Positions 53,117-62,068 of a DNA stretch of 64,000 nt are shown here, piece by piece (position 1 is the stretch's first letter; each line of letters starts with the position of its first letter). The position numbers were made by a program, and so were the translations under genes. The DNA is from UTCHB3 sp008363265 (GTDB lineage Bacteria > Bacteroidota > Ignavibacteria > Ignavibacteriales > Ignavibacteriaceae): NCBI GenBank assembly GCA_045863055.1, contig BTUW01000004.1:124001-188000 (forward strand), written 5' to 3'. Under the pieces are notes generated by a model. It was not told the DNA's origin. It was given only the letters and a program-made list of their open reading frames with translations, and searched no databases.

Positions 53117-56100
53117 TCATTTACTTTTATCCGGAAATGGCGGAATCGGATTCTTCTTAACCGGGTTCTTTTCCAGTTCTTTCAGGATGAGTTCGATCGC
53201 TTTGTTGAGCTGTTCGTCGGTTCCGGAAAACTCGAGGGCGGGGTCGTTATCGACGACAATGTCGGGATCCACTCCGTGGCCTTCCATAATCCACTCATTG
53301 CCGGCGAGATCGTAAGGACCGAATTCGGGTTTGTTCAGATATCCGCCGTCAACAAAGGGGAGTGAACCCGAAATACCGACAACACCTCCCCATGATCTCT
53401 TGCCTACGAGCAGACCAAGTTTATTCGCTCTGAACCGGTAGGGGAAGATATCACCATCAGAAGCGGAGAACTCATCCATCAGAAGGATCTTTGGTCCAAC
53501 GTGCATTCCGGTGGGATTGAACGAGTGGATCGAGTTCCTTCTGTAGTTCATCATAACGGGTGTTCTTGCGAGCCTCTCTAGAATTTGGGGCGAAACATTG
53601 CCGCCGCCGTTACCGCGGTCATCGATAATGAGAGCTTCTTTGTTGAGCTGGGGATAATAGTATTTGGCAAACCAGTTGAGTCCGTTAACCCCCATATCGG
53701 GAATGTGGATGTATCCAACCTTTCCGTTGGTGGCTTTCGTTACCTTCTCGATATTTCCTTCAACCCAGTCGAGGTAGTAGAGGTTCTGCTCGTTGGCAAC
53801 GGGGACCACGGTAACCTCGCGGGTGCCTGATTCGCTTGCGGTTGTGTTAACCGTAAGAACCACCTGCTTGCCGGCCTTATCGACCAATGCCTCGTAGATG
53901 TTCGGCATCTCTTTTACTGAGCGGCCGTTGATGGCGATTATGTAGTCGCCCTCTTTAACGTTCACGCCGATTTCTGTGAGGGGTGAACGTAGGTCCCTCT
54001 CCCAGTTGTGGCCTTTGAGTATCTTCTTGACTTTGACGAACCCTGAGGCGTCTTTCTCGAGCTGCGCGCCAAGGAGTCCGAGGGCTATGCGTGCCGCCTG
54101 AGGGTAGTCGCCGCCGCCGACGTAAGCGTGACCGGCGTTAAGCTCACCGATCATCTCACCGATGATGTAAGTGAGATCGGCCCGGTGGTTAACGTATGGA
54201 AGAAGTTGTGAATAGAGCTCCTTCACTTCCTTCCAGTCGACCCCGTGCATGTTCTTCGCGTAGAAGAAGTCGCGCATCTGACGCCATGCTTCGTTGAATA
54301 TCTGCGCCCATTCAGCCTTCCGGTCGAGGGTGACCTTCATGTCGCTGAGATCGAGCGCGTCCTTGATTTTTACCGGTGCCGACGGGAGCGGCACGATGCC
54401 GTATGACTGGCCCACTCTCACGAGCATTTTCTTCTGATCTTCTGAGATCGCGTACCCCATTGTTTCGCCGAGGGAGGTTTCCTCAAGGTCTTTCAGGTTG
54501 TAGGAGTAGAGGTTGAATCTCTCATCTTTCGGTCCGCGTCTGAAGTAGAATATTTTGTCCGCTGTGGTCGAAAGGGCCGCGTAGCTCCCCGCCGGTGTCG
54601 GGATCTCGGCTATGCGGTTAACTATACCGTCAAAATCGATGGTGAGGGCTTTATCCTCCTTCTTGTCACCGGCAGGTTTTTCATCCTTTTTCTCCTCTTT
54701 CTTCTCCTCTTTTACCGCCACTTCATCGCTTTTCGGCTCAAAAGGTGATTTTGTGGAGGCCTGAAGTGTAACGAGGTAGATGTTCGTCATATCGGTATAA
54801 ACGTGGTTCCACTCGGTCCAGCCGTAGGTTGGGTTGAATGTCCTTTCCGAAGTGAAGAAAAGATATTTACCGTCCTTTGAAAAAACCGGCTGTCCGACAT
54901 CAAAGAATGAATCTGTTACGGGATTGCTCTTCTTGGTATCGAGTGAATAGATGTGTATCCGGGCAACAATGTTGTCTTCCGAAAGGTTATAGGCGATGAA
55001 CCGGCTGTCGTGCGACCAGTCGTAAGCTCCGACCGGTGTTACATCCGATTTTGCCACCTGCACAACTTCCTTCGACTCAATATCAACGAAGTTAAGGGTG
55101 TAGTTCTGATCGTGCCAAAGGAGTTTTTTGCTGTCAGGTGACCAGGCGATGGAGAACTTGTAAGCGTTGCCGCCTTTGGTAAGTTTTATCTCCTCACCTT
55201 TGCCGTCCTGTGGCATCAAATAAATTTCATCTTCGCCTGACTTATCCGAAATGTAGGCGATATATTTACCGTCGGGTGACCATCTTGGCTGGCGCTCGTG
55301 AACACCGGGGGTGCCGGTCAAATTTCTTGTAGCTCCGTTCTTTGCCGGCACAGTGAAAATGTCACCACGGGCGGTGAACACGGCCCTGTTACCGTCGGGG
55401 GCTATATCCCAGCCCGCGATCGATCTGCCGACCTCGATCATTTTGTCGCGTCCGGTGGCAAAGTCGTCCTGAATTGAGATCACAACTTTTTCGGATTTGT
55501 CGGTGGCCACATTCAGCTTCCAGATATATCCGCCATTTTCAAAAACGATGAAATTTCCGCCGATCGAGGGGAATTTAACGTCAAAATCCTTGAAGAAGGT
55601 GACCTGCTTCTCAACGTTGGTGTTCAGGTCGATCGAGAAGAGATTCATTGTTCCCGTTCTGTCGGAGGCAAAATAAATCTTGTTGCCTGCCCACATCGGG
55701 AAGATATCCTGAGCGGCGTTCTTCAGAACCTGAGTGGTCTTTTTTGTGTCGAAATCGTAGATCCAGACATCGTCAGCCTGCCCACCGCGGTATCTCTTCC
55801 ATGTTCTGAATTCGCGGAAAACCTGATTGTAAGCGAGCTTTTTGCCGTCGGGTGAGAAAGTACCGAAACCGCCGCGGGGGAGCGGAAGCTGTTCGGCCAT
55901 TCCGCCTTTGGTATTCACGAAGAAGAGCTGACCTTTCCAGTCGTTCGGTTCTATCCAGCGGCTGCGGAACATCACGGTTTCGTTGTCACGCCATGCCATT
56001 ACGATGTTGTTTGGACCCATACGGTCGGAGACATCATCCCTCTCCAGGGTTGCAGTAAAGGTGAGGCGCTTCGGAACACCCCCTTCGGCCGGCATCAGAT

Positions 56101-56362
56101 ACACTTCGGTATTTCCGTCGTACTGACCGGTGAAAGCTATGTTCTTACCGTCCGGTGAAAATCTTGCGAACATCTCATACCCGTTGTGGGAGGTTATTTT
56201 CCTGGCCGTACCGCCGTTCGAGTTCACAACATAAAGGTCGCCCGCGTGGCTGAAGACGATTTTATCACCGTGAACGTTGGGGAATCTAAGGAGTCTTGCT
56301 TCCTGCGCGTGCAGAAGTGTCGCGCTAAAAAGCAATGAAAGGAAAAAGATCGTTTTTCTCAT
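53117..56362 (-). CDS. Tricorn-like S41 protease with beta-propellers and PDZ
   Basis: 1081 residues with a signal peptide (TIFFLSLLFSATLLHAQ). N-terminal TolB/WD40-like propellers (repeats such as ARFSPDGKNIAFTGQ, SPDGKYIAYISDKSG) fill about residues 25-560, an acidic/lysine linker (about 570-610) follows, then the tricorn C1 domain (GELNAGHAYVGGGD holds the histidine), a PDZ domain (LTEIGVNVKEGDYIIAING) and the S41 core with the nucleophile in FSASDGDIFPYRF. It matches bacterial tricorn homologues of about 1050-1080 residues. Likely a large periplasmic peptidase for peptide turnover. Confidence 0.93.
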   Translation of the reverse strand: MRKTIFFLSLLFSATLLHAQEARLLRFPNVHGDKIVFSHAGDLYVVNSNGGTARKITSHNGYEMFARFSPDGKNIAFTGQYDGNTEVYLMPAEGGVPKRLTFTATLERDDVSDRMGPNNIVMAWRDNETVMFRSRWIEPNDWKGQLFFVNTKGGMAEQLPLPRGGFGTFSPDGKKLAYNQVFREFRTWKRYRGGQADDVWIYDFDTKKTTQVLKNAAQDIFPMWAGNKIYFASDRTGTMNLFSIDLNTNVEKQVTFFKDFDVKFPSIGGNFIVFENGGYIWKLNVATDKSEKVVISIQDDFATGRDKMIEVGRSIAGWDIAPDGNRAVFTARGDIFTVPAKNGATRNLTGTPGVHERQPRWSPDGKYIAYISDKSGEDEIYLMPQDGKGEEIKLTKGGNAYKFSIAWSPDSKKLLWHDQNYTLNFVDIESKEVVQVAKSDVTPVGAYDWSHDSRFIAYNLSEDNIVARIHIYSLDTKKSNPVTDSFFDVGQPVFSKDGKYLFFTSERTFNPTYGWTEWNHVYTDMTNIYLVTLQASTKSPFEPKSDEVAVKEEKKEEKKDEKPAGDKKEDKALTIDFDGIVNRIAEIPTPAGSYAALSTTADKIFYFRRGPKDERFNLYSYNLKDLEETSLGETMGYAISEDQKKMLVRVGQSYGIVPLPSAPVKIKDALDLSDMKVTLDRKAEWAQIFNEAWRQMRDFFYAKNMHGVDWKEVKELYSQLLPYVNHRADLTYIIGEMIGELNAGHAYVGGGDYPQAARIALGLLGAQLEKDASGFVKVKKILKGHNWERDLRSPLTEIGVNVKEGDYIIAINGRSVKEMPNIYEALVDKAGKQVVLTVNTTASESGTREVTVVPVANEQNLYYLDWVEGNIEKVTKATNGKVGYIHIPDMGVNGLNWFAKYYYPQLNKEALIIDDRGNGGGNVSPQILERLARTPVMMNYRRNSIHSFNPTGMHVGPKILLMDEFSASDGDIFPYRFRANKLGLLVGKRSWGGVVGISGSLPFVDGGYLNKPEFGPYDLAGNEWIMEGHGVDPDIVVDNDPALEFSGTDEQLNKAIELILKELEKNPVKKNPIPPFPDKSK

Positions 56363-56458
56363 ATTATCTTCCGTTTATATTAAACAATGACAGATATACA
56401 AATTAAAAAACAATTTTTTCAAAAATCGTTCAAAAATGATAAATGGGGAATTTAGTGG

Positions 56459-56869
56459 TTAGGCTGCTTCTTCCTTCTTGCGGGTGAGGAAGTCGTTCAC
56501 GTAATCGTTGAACTGGTTGTGGGCTATGCCATTGATCTCGGCGGTTTTGCGGAGCCAGTCGATCTCGGCACGGGCAAGGTCGGAGTCGATATAAGCGAGT
56601 TTCAGGGCTTCATCGAGGAATATCTGGGTTATTGCGGGGGAGCTGAACATCAGGGGATTGTCGCTGATGTTTTCATTGATCATCAGATTCTTCAGCACTT
56701 CCTCATAGAAGTCGCGGCTGAAGCCGAGCCTGGTGGCTACATCTCTGATAACATCTTTTTCACGTTCTATTAATTTATTGTCGAGTCTTGCAACTATCAG
56801 CATTCCTTTCAGATAGTTGCTCTTATCCAATGTCGTTAGCACTATTTGATCTCCCATTTCAGTATTCAA
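56459..56869 (-). CDS. TerB-like helical protein
   Basis: 136 residues, entirely helical: YLKGMLIVARLDNKLIEREKDVI, VATRLGFSRDFYEEVLKNL, AITQIFLDEALKLAYIDSD and IDWLRKTAEINGI. The D-N-K-L-I-E..E pattern recalls the metal-binding helices of the TerB tellurite-resistance family. No tellurite genes are nearby, so a general metal-linked or stress role is more likely. The start ATG is either the first Met or Met5. Divergent from the M14 gene. Confidence 0.6.
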   Translation of the reverse strand: MNTEMGDQIVLTTLDKSNYLKGMLIVARLDNKLIEREKDVIRDVATRLGFSRDFYEEVLKNLMINENISDNPLMFSSPAITQIFLDEALKLAYIDSDLARAEIDWLRKTAEINGIAHNQFNDYVNDFLTRKKEEAA

Positions 56870-56999
56870 TAAAATGAATCTGAAACATAACTAAAAAAGG
56901 TGCCTTAATCAAGGCTATTAAAGATACCGGAAAGCGACACGATTTTTTCATGTCATTCCGCTTGGGTAAATTAAATTGTGGTTGTAAATTAAAAATTAT

Positions 57000-58757
57000 A
57001 TGGTACCCATGCGCCTACTCCGGATTTATCTGCTTTTATTACTGTTATCAACATTTTCGTTCGCTCAGGGCGGATGGGAAACCGTCTTCGAACGGTCGGG
57101 ATTCAAAGCCACGGCTACCTATGCCGAAACAGATGACTACTTTACCCGTTTATCAAAAATTTCCGGTGCGGTAAAATATGAAACTTTCGGCATTTCTCCA
57201 CAGGGCCGCGCCATGAAAGTTTTTATTGTGTCAAAGGACACAGCGTTCACTCCCGCGGCCGCGAAACGATCAGGTAAACCCCTTCTTTTTATCATAAACG
57301 GTATCCACTCGGGTGAGATAGAAGGAAAGGATGCCTCGATGATCTTCCTTAGGGAAATGCTTGTCGAGGGTAAGCACCGGGAGATATACGACAATGTGAA
57401 CATCGTTCTCGTCCCCATCTTCAGCGTTGACGGACATGAAAGGTCTTCCCCGTATAACCGGATAAACCAGGACGGTCCGGAGAACATGGGATGGAGGGTG
57501 ACAGCCCAAAATCTGAACCTGAACCGTGACTGGACGAAGGCCGAGGCCCCGGAAATGCAGGCGATGGTAAAACTCTTCAACGCTTGGGACCCGGATATGA
57601 TCATGGACAATCACACCACGAACGGTGCCGACTTCCAGTATACCGTTTCCTACGGTCTTGAGTACTTTGCCAACATGTCGCCCAACCTCGCTAAACTTAT
57701 ACGGAAGAGTTTTCTTCCATACATCATCGAACAGGTCGAGGGTGCCGGATGGCTGGTTTCGCCCTATGTCGGTTTCAAGAACGACAAGGTTGAAGACGGG
57801 ATAATGGAGTGGGCATCACTTCCTAGATTTACAAACGGATACTCCGCAACCCGCAACAGGATCAGTTTCTGCGTCGAGACCCACATGATGAAACCATTTA
57901 AAGACCGTGTTTATGCCACCCTGGAGTGCATTAAAGCTACCGGTCAGTTCCTCGCGATGAATGGTAAGGTTGTTATAGAGGAGAACAGGAAAGCCGACAA
58001 TAACATGACCCTTTACACGGGAGAGAGCCCGGCCTGGCTACCGGTGAAATTTAAGCTTAAAGACACCACTTCGAAGACTTATCTCTGGAAGGGGATCGAG
58101 TCGGTCACTGAGGCCAGTACCGTCTCAGGCGGAATGAAGACTGTGTACACCGGTAAAAAGTATCAGAAAGAAGTGCCGCACTACGATATTATCGAAGTGG
58201 TGGATTCTGTTAGAATGCCCGCCGGTTACATCATTCCGCCCGAGTACAGCCACATCGCGGAAAAGATTGCGATGCACGGGATCAAGGTCGAGGAAGTGAA
58301 AACCCCGGACAGGGTAAAGGTTGAGACCACAACCCTCCGCGATTTCAAGTTCGCTGACAGGCCATACGAAGGTCGCCACAGGGTCACTTATAAATACGAT
58401 ACCCGGGTTGAGGAGGTTACAGTTCCTGCGGGTTCCTTCTATGTGGAGAGCAGGCAGAAGCTCTACAAGCTTATCGCTACTCTGCTCGAACCGAAGTCGG
58501 ATGACTCATACCTCGCGTGGGGCTACTTCAACCAGATCTTTGAGATGAAGGAATATTACGAAGACTACGTGATGGAGCGGCTCGCGCCGGAAATGCTGGC
58601 CAAAGATCCCTCCCTGAAAGCGGAGTTTGATAAGAAACTTGATCAGGATGAGAAGTTCAGGAATGATCCCAATTCACGGCTCTTCTGGCTCTATCAGAGG
58701 TCACCGTGGTTCGACAAAAAGTATTGCGTTTACCCAATTTTAAAGGTGGTCAATTAA
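57000..58757 (+). CDS. M14-family zinc carboxypeptidase
   Basis: 585 residues with a signal peptide (LLRIYLLLLLLSTFSFAQ). The zinc-binding H-x-x-E is in FIINGIHSGEIEGKDA; the third ligand is probably the histidine in MIMDNHTTNG, and the catalytic glutamate is in the FCVETHMM segment. R and N of substrate binding lie in LNLNRDWTKAEAPEM. C-terminal about 250 residues form a beta-rich extension. It likely trims peptides in the periplasm. Its stop overlaps the next start (TAATG), so the two genes are co-translated; both act on peptide C-termini. Confidence 0.92.
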   Translation: MVPMRLLRIYLLLLLLSTFSFAQGGWETVFERSGFKATATYAETDDYFTRLSKISGAVKYETFGISPQGRAMKVFIVSKDTAFTPAAAKRSGKPLLFIINGIHSGEIEGKDASMIFLREMLVEGKHREIYDNVNIVLVPIFSVDGHERSSPYNRINQDGPENMGWRVTAQNLNLNRDWTKAEAPEMQAMVKLFNAWDPDMIMDNHTTNGADFQYTVSYGLEYFANMSPNLAKLIRKSFLPYIIEQVEGAGWLVSPYVGFKNDKVEDGIMEWASLPRFTNGYSATRNRISFCVETHMMKPFKDRVYATLECIKATGQFLAMNGKVVIEENRKADNNMTLYTGESPAWLPVKFKLKDTTSKTYLWKGIESVTEASTVSGGMKTVYTGKKYQKEVPHYDIIEVVDSVRMPAGYIIPPEYSHIAEKIAMHGIKVEEVKTPDRVKVETTTLRDFKFADRPYEGRHRVTYKYDTRVEEVTVPAGSFYVESRQKLYKLIATLLEPKSDDSYLAWGYFNQIFEMKEYYEDYVMERLAPEMLAKDPSLKAEFDKKLDQDEKFRNDPNSRLFWLYQRSPWFDKKYCVYPILKVVN

Positions 58758-59464
58758 TGATAAAACCAGGTAAATACTTCTTTCTCGCTTTCTTTTTTCT
58801 GTATGGAGCTCTTCAGGCTCAGCCTGAAATTCCACTGAATGAATACGGACTCAAGGTGGTGAGTGACATTTCACTCTATCATGAACTTGTAGCTCTCGAC
58901 AGCAGCAACGCGCTACTTGATCTTGAAATACTTATCCCAAATCTGAAAAAGGATGTAAAATACGCCACTACAGATAACGTGACGAAGCACGTCCTCTACG
59001 AAACCCCCGGCGTGTTTCTCAGGTTGCCTGCAGCCCATGCACTGAGAAATGTTGCCGCCGAACTTGCTCTGAACGGGATCGGTTTGGTGATTTATGACGG
59101 TTACAGGCCGTATGCAGTAACGAAAAAGATATGGGAATTTGTCCTCGATGAAGATTTTGCCGCCAGCCCTAAAACGGGAAGCAGGCACAACCGGGGGTGT
59201 GCGATCGACCTTGGACTGTATGACCTGAAAACTGGCGAACTGCTCGAAATGCCCACGGTATTCGATGAATTCACCCCGAAAGCCGGACATGGATATCAGG
59301 AGCTTCCGCTGAGTGTGCGTACCAACCGTGCTCTCCTGCGGAGCGTGATGGAGAAGCATGGCTTTCAGGTGCTCGAGAGCGAGTGGTGGCACTATGACTT
59401 CAGAGACTGGAAAAAATTTGATCTAATGGATATTCCTTTCACCGTACTTCGATCGCCGAAGTGA
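58757..59464 (+). CDS. D-alanyl-D-alanine dipeptidase (VanX/DdpX family, M15D)
   Basis: 235 residues from the ATG at 58757 with a signal peptide (YFFLAFFFLYGALQAQ). The zinc and catalytic motifs are SRHNRGCAIDLGL (S-x-H-x-x-G-x-A-x-D) and EWWHYDF, with YDGYRPY upstream, as in VanX/DdpX. It hydrolyses D-Ala-D-Ala dipeptide, probably in the periplasm given the signal peptide, consistent with peptidoglycan recycling rather than vancomycin resistance (no vanH/vanA beside it). TAATG coupling to the M14 carboxypeptidase gene. Confidence 0.93.
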   Translation: MIKPGKYFFLAFFFLYGALQAQPEIPLNEYGLKVVSDISLYHELVALDSSNALLDLEILIPNLKKDVKYATTDNVTKHVLYETPGVFLRLPAAHALRNVAAELALNGIGLVIYDGYRPYAVTKKIWEFVLDEDFAASPKTGSRHNRGCAIDLGLYDLKTGELLEMPTVFDEFTPKAGHGYQELPLSVRTNRALLRSVMEKHGFQVLESEWWHYDFRDWKKFDLMDIPFTVLRSPK

Positions 59465-59510
59465 CGTTGGTAAGTATTTGGCGGAATATGAAATATAAGG
59501 ACACCTAAGA

Positions 59511-61004
59511 ATGGAAAAAGACGGTAAAAGCGATATCCTGACAGGAGAAGAGGTCTTCCGGAAGTTTTTCCACCTCGCGCTTGATCTTTTCGTCGTCCTG
59601 GATAGAGAGGGCAAGGTCGTTCGGTACGACAAAGCCTGGGAGAATCTCCTTGGCTACACTTCTGACGAGATATCAGGAAAGATATTTACAGAGTTTGTTC
59701 ATCCCGATGACCGGGAGAGATCCTTGGCAGCTTTCAGGAGTATTTTCCAGACTGGAGAGCTGATCGACTTCACGATCTGCTACTACACGAAAAACGGGAA
59801 CAGAATTTACATCGAGTGGCGGGCATTCCTCGAGGCTGACAGGGTTTATTGTATCGCCCGGGATGTAACGAAACGGGTGGAGACAGAGATCGAACTTAAA
59901 GAAAGCAAGGAAACCTACAAGTTCATCACTGAAAACATGACCGATGTGATCTGGGTGATGGATCCGTTCACGATGAAATTCATTTATCTCAGCCCATCGG
60001 TCGAAAAACTGAGGGGTTATAGGGTCGAAGAGGTAATGCAGCAGCCGATGGATGAGATGGTCACACCTGAATCCGCCGTGAGGACAGCCGAATCACTAAA
60101 GGAAGCGATGGAGAATTACTTCGCAACCGGTGAATTTTATGAGAAAACCATAAGGATAGAGCAGCCTGTGAAAGGCGGTGGAACAGTCTGGACCGAAGTG
60201 GTTAGCAGCCTCCTTAAAGACGCGGCAGGTAACCTCAGGATCATCGGAGTGACCAGGAACATTACAGAGAATCTTAAGATGGAGAATGAGCTGAAACAGA
60301 AAAACTCCGAACTTCAGCTCGCGAACAGCACCAGGGATAAGCTTCTCGCCGTTATTTCCCACGATCTGAGGAGCCCTTTCCATCCGATCCTGAACATGTC
60401 TGACATCCTGATGACGGATCTCGAGATACTGACACCAAAGGAGACAAAACAGTTCGCGGAAGATATCCATAACTCAGCGGTGAAGGTGATGAACCTGCTG
60501 GAGAACCTGCTGAAGTGGACCCGTGTTCAGGCCGGGGCACTCCCGTTCAACCCCGTGAGTGTCGACCTAAAAATCCTTGTGAAAGACACTCTGAACTCAC
60601 TCAAGTACAATCTGCATACGAAGAACATTACCGTGGATGCTGTTCTCCCGGCGGGAATGGTGATTGAGGGGGATGTGTCGATGCTTCAGTCACTGGTACA
60701 GAATCTCATAACCAACGCCATGAAGTTCAGTTATCCCGGCAGTATGATCGGGGTTTCACTTGCTCCCGAAGATGACAAGGTGATCCTCGTAGTTGCCGAT
60801 CAGGGTGTGGGTATGACCGGGGAGCAAAAGGCCAGACTTTTTCTTGAACATGAGATCGCTTCAACACCCGGAACCTCGAACGAAAAGGGGAGCGGTTTGG
60901 GATTAAGGCTCTGTTTTGAGTTCGTGGCCAGGCACAAAGGAACCATCGAAGTTGAGACCGAACCGGGCAAAGGCACAAAATTTATTGTTAAACTACCCAA
61001 ATAA
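59511..61004 (+). CDS. Soluble PAS-PAS sensor histidine kinase
   Basis: 497 residues without membrane segments. Two PAS domains (about residues 12-125 and 135-255; DREGKVVRYDKAWENLLGYT and DPFTMKFIYLSPSVEKLRGY), HisKA with LLAVISHDLRSPFHPI (His284), and HATPase with NLITNAMKFSYPG, VVADQGVGMTG and GSGLGLRLCFEFV. No receiver domain and no response regulator nearby, so it is an orphan kinase. AAGGA lies about 12 bases before the ATG, a little far. Stop codon is the left edge of the duplicated tRNA-unit sequence that follows. Confidence 0.92.
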   Translation: MEKDGKSDILTGEEVFRKFFHLALDLFVVLDREGKVVRYDKAWENLLGYTSDEISGKIFTEFVHPDDRERSLAAFRSIFQTGELIDFTICYYTKNGNRIYIEWRAFLEADRVYCIARDVTKRVETEIELKESKETYKFITENMTDVIWVMDPFTMKFIYLSPSVEKLRGYRVEEVMQQPMDEMVTPESAVRTAESLKEAMENYFATGEFYEKTIRIEQPVKGGGTVWTEVVSSLLKDAAGNLRIIGVTRNITENLKMENELKQKNSELQLANSTRDKLLAVISHDLRSPFHPILNMSDILMTDLEILTPKETKQFAEDIHNSAVKVMNLLENLLKWTRVQAGALPFNPVSVDLKILVKDTLNSLKYNLHTKNITVDAVLPAGMVIEGDVSMLQSLVQNLITNAMKFSYPGSMIGVSLAPEDDKVILVVADQGVGMTGEQKARLFLEHEIASTPGTSNEKGSGLGLRLCFEFVARHKGTIEVETEPGKGTKFIVKLPK

Positions 61005-61061
61005 TTTTGTTTAGTCCCGGAAAATTCCCAAGCTCAGAGTCTAATTTCGACAATTTAACGC

Positions 61062-61145
61062 TACGAGAAAGAGCATTTGGTGGCTCGTCAGGCTCATAAC
61101 CCGAAGGTAGAAGGTTCAATTCGCCGCGGCGAACGGCCCGCGCTA
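61062..61145 (+). pseudogene. Degenerate tRNA-fMet copy with a palindrome in the T-loop
   Basis: Aligns with the intact tRNA at 61574 without other length changes: identical anticodon loop region (GGCTCATAACCCG) and D-arm shape, but the 5' acceptor strand is TACGAGA instead of CGCGGGG and cannot pair. In the T-loop, GTC is replaced by the palindrome TTCGCCGCGGCGAA (61120-61133), adding exactly 11 nt (84 versus 73). The upstream copy of the promoter keeps TTTG at 61006-61009 but has CAAGCTCA where the TATATTTG box should be, and the terminator downstream is broken by substitutions. I infer a dead duplicate of the whole transcription unit. Confidence 0.9.
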
Positions 61146-61221
61146 CAAAGGAAAGTCTGGTTTCACAAGAAGTAGGGCTTATTTCTTGACCGATAGTTGA
61201 ATCTCCTTTCGAGTTAGTTGC

Positions 61222-61467
61222 ATGAAAAAGTATTTCGTTTACATAATTTTAAGCGCAGAAGGATTAAAGTACACCGGCATGACGGAAGACCTTGAAAAGA
61301 GGCTGGCAGAACATAATTGCAAATCTCTTTCGCTATGGACCAAAAGAGGGAATGACTGGAAATTGGCATACACCGAAGTGTTCGACAGCAAGGCGGATGC
61401 GTTGAAAAGAGAGAAATGGCTAAAAACCGGAGTTGGCAGAGAGTTTCTTAGGAGTAAGGGGTTATAA
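61222..61467 (+). CDS. Single-domain GIY-YIG endonuclease
   Basis: 81 residues, the GIY-YIG domain alone: FVYIILSAEGLKYTGMTEDL holds the Y-V-Y and Y-T-G motifs, then LEKRLAEHNCK (arginine of the active site), and the glutamate is in ADALKREKWLKTGVGREFL. It matches the UPF0213/YhbQ size class. It has no ribosome site of note. It lies between the degenerate copy and the intact copy of the tRNA-fMet unit, an unusual place for a stand-alone gene and possibly part of the process that made the copies. Confidence 0.88.
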   Translation: MKKYFVYIILSAEGLKYTGMTEDLEKRLAEHNCKSLSLWTKRGNDWKLAYTEVFDSKADALKREKWLKTGVGREFLRSKGL

Positions 61468-61517
61468 CCCCAAGATTATTGGGAAAATCTGTCAAACTTA
61501 GAAAACTCCTAAATAAT

Positions 61518-61548
61518 TTTGTAAATTTCCGAAACTTCACTATATTTG
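61518..61548 (+). promoter_or_regulatory. Promoter of tRNA-fMet, Bacteroidota type
   Basis: TTTG at 61518-61521, exactly 19 bp, then TATATTTG at 61541-61548, matching TTTG-N19-TAnnTTTG. The tRNA starts 26 bp after the -7 box. Confidence 0.8.
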
Positions 61549-61573
61549 TAGTCTAGTTTTGACAATTTAACAC

Positions 61574-61646
<73 letters not shown>

Positions 61647-61654
61647 CAAGAAAT

Positions 61655-61688
61655 AAAAGCCTGATTTTATAAGAAGTCAGGCTTTTTT
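61655..61688 (+). terminator. Terminator of tRNA-fMet
   Basis: Stem AAAAGCCTGA/TCAGGCTTTT followed by T-run. The same hairpin is repeated in each unit of the following array. Confidence 0.9.
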
Positions 61689-61704
61689 GTTATTGGCAAT
61701 CGTG

Positions 61705-62006
61705 AACCCGAAGGTTGTTGGTTCAATTCGCCGCGGCGAACGGCCCCCGCTACAAAAAATAAAAGCCTGGTTTTACAAGAAGTCAGGCTTTTTTGTTATT
61801 GGCAATAGTGAACCCGAAGGTTGTTGGTTCAATTCGCCGCGGCGAACGGCCCCCGCTACAAAAAATAAAAGCCTGGTTTTACAAGAAGTCAGGCTTTTTT
61901 GTTATTGGCAATAGTGAACCCGAAGGTTGTTGGTTCAATTCGCCGCGGCGAACGGCCCCCGCTACTAGAAATAAAAGCCTGGTTTTACAAGAAGCCGGGC
62001 TTTTGT
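61705..62006 (+). repeat. 106-bp tandem array of tRNA-fMet 3' halves plus terminator, palindrome in each T-loop
   Basis: Units start at 61705, 61811 and 61917 (the last one incomplete). Each begins with AACCCGAAGG just after the anticodon position, continues through the T-arm and acceptor 3' end, then a terminator hairpin and a short spacer TTATTGGCAATAGTG. Each has the palindrome TTCGCCGCGGCGAA where the intact gene has GTC. The distance from the intact tRNA to the first unit is 95 bp, which is 106 minus the 11-bp insertion. No 5' half is present, so none can be a tRNA. The open frames that cross the array are by-products of the repeat. Confidence 0.95.
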
Positions 62007-62068
62007 ATTTTAAAGCGTTGATTTCAATTTTTCATCAGCAGTGGCTTTCCAATTAAATGGAGTTGAAA

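Noticed and set aside
58757..59464. Vancomycin-resistance cluster (VanX-like gene)
   Set aside because: No vanH, vanA or vanRS genes beside it and the gene has a signal peptide; peptidoglycan recycling fits better.
61705..62006. Tandem repeat as a CRISPR array
   Set aside because: Units are contiguous tRNA 3' halves of 106 bp with no variable spacers, and no cas genes are in the window.
61687..62056. Repetitive open frames across the tRNA array (peptide with VNPKVVGSIRRGERPPLQK repeated)
   Set aside because: They are translations of the 106-bp repeat; no start signal, no homology pattern, and they contain tRNA and terminator sequence.
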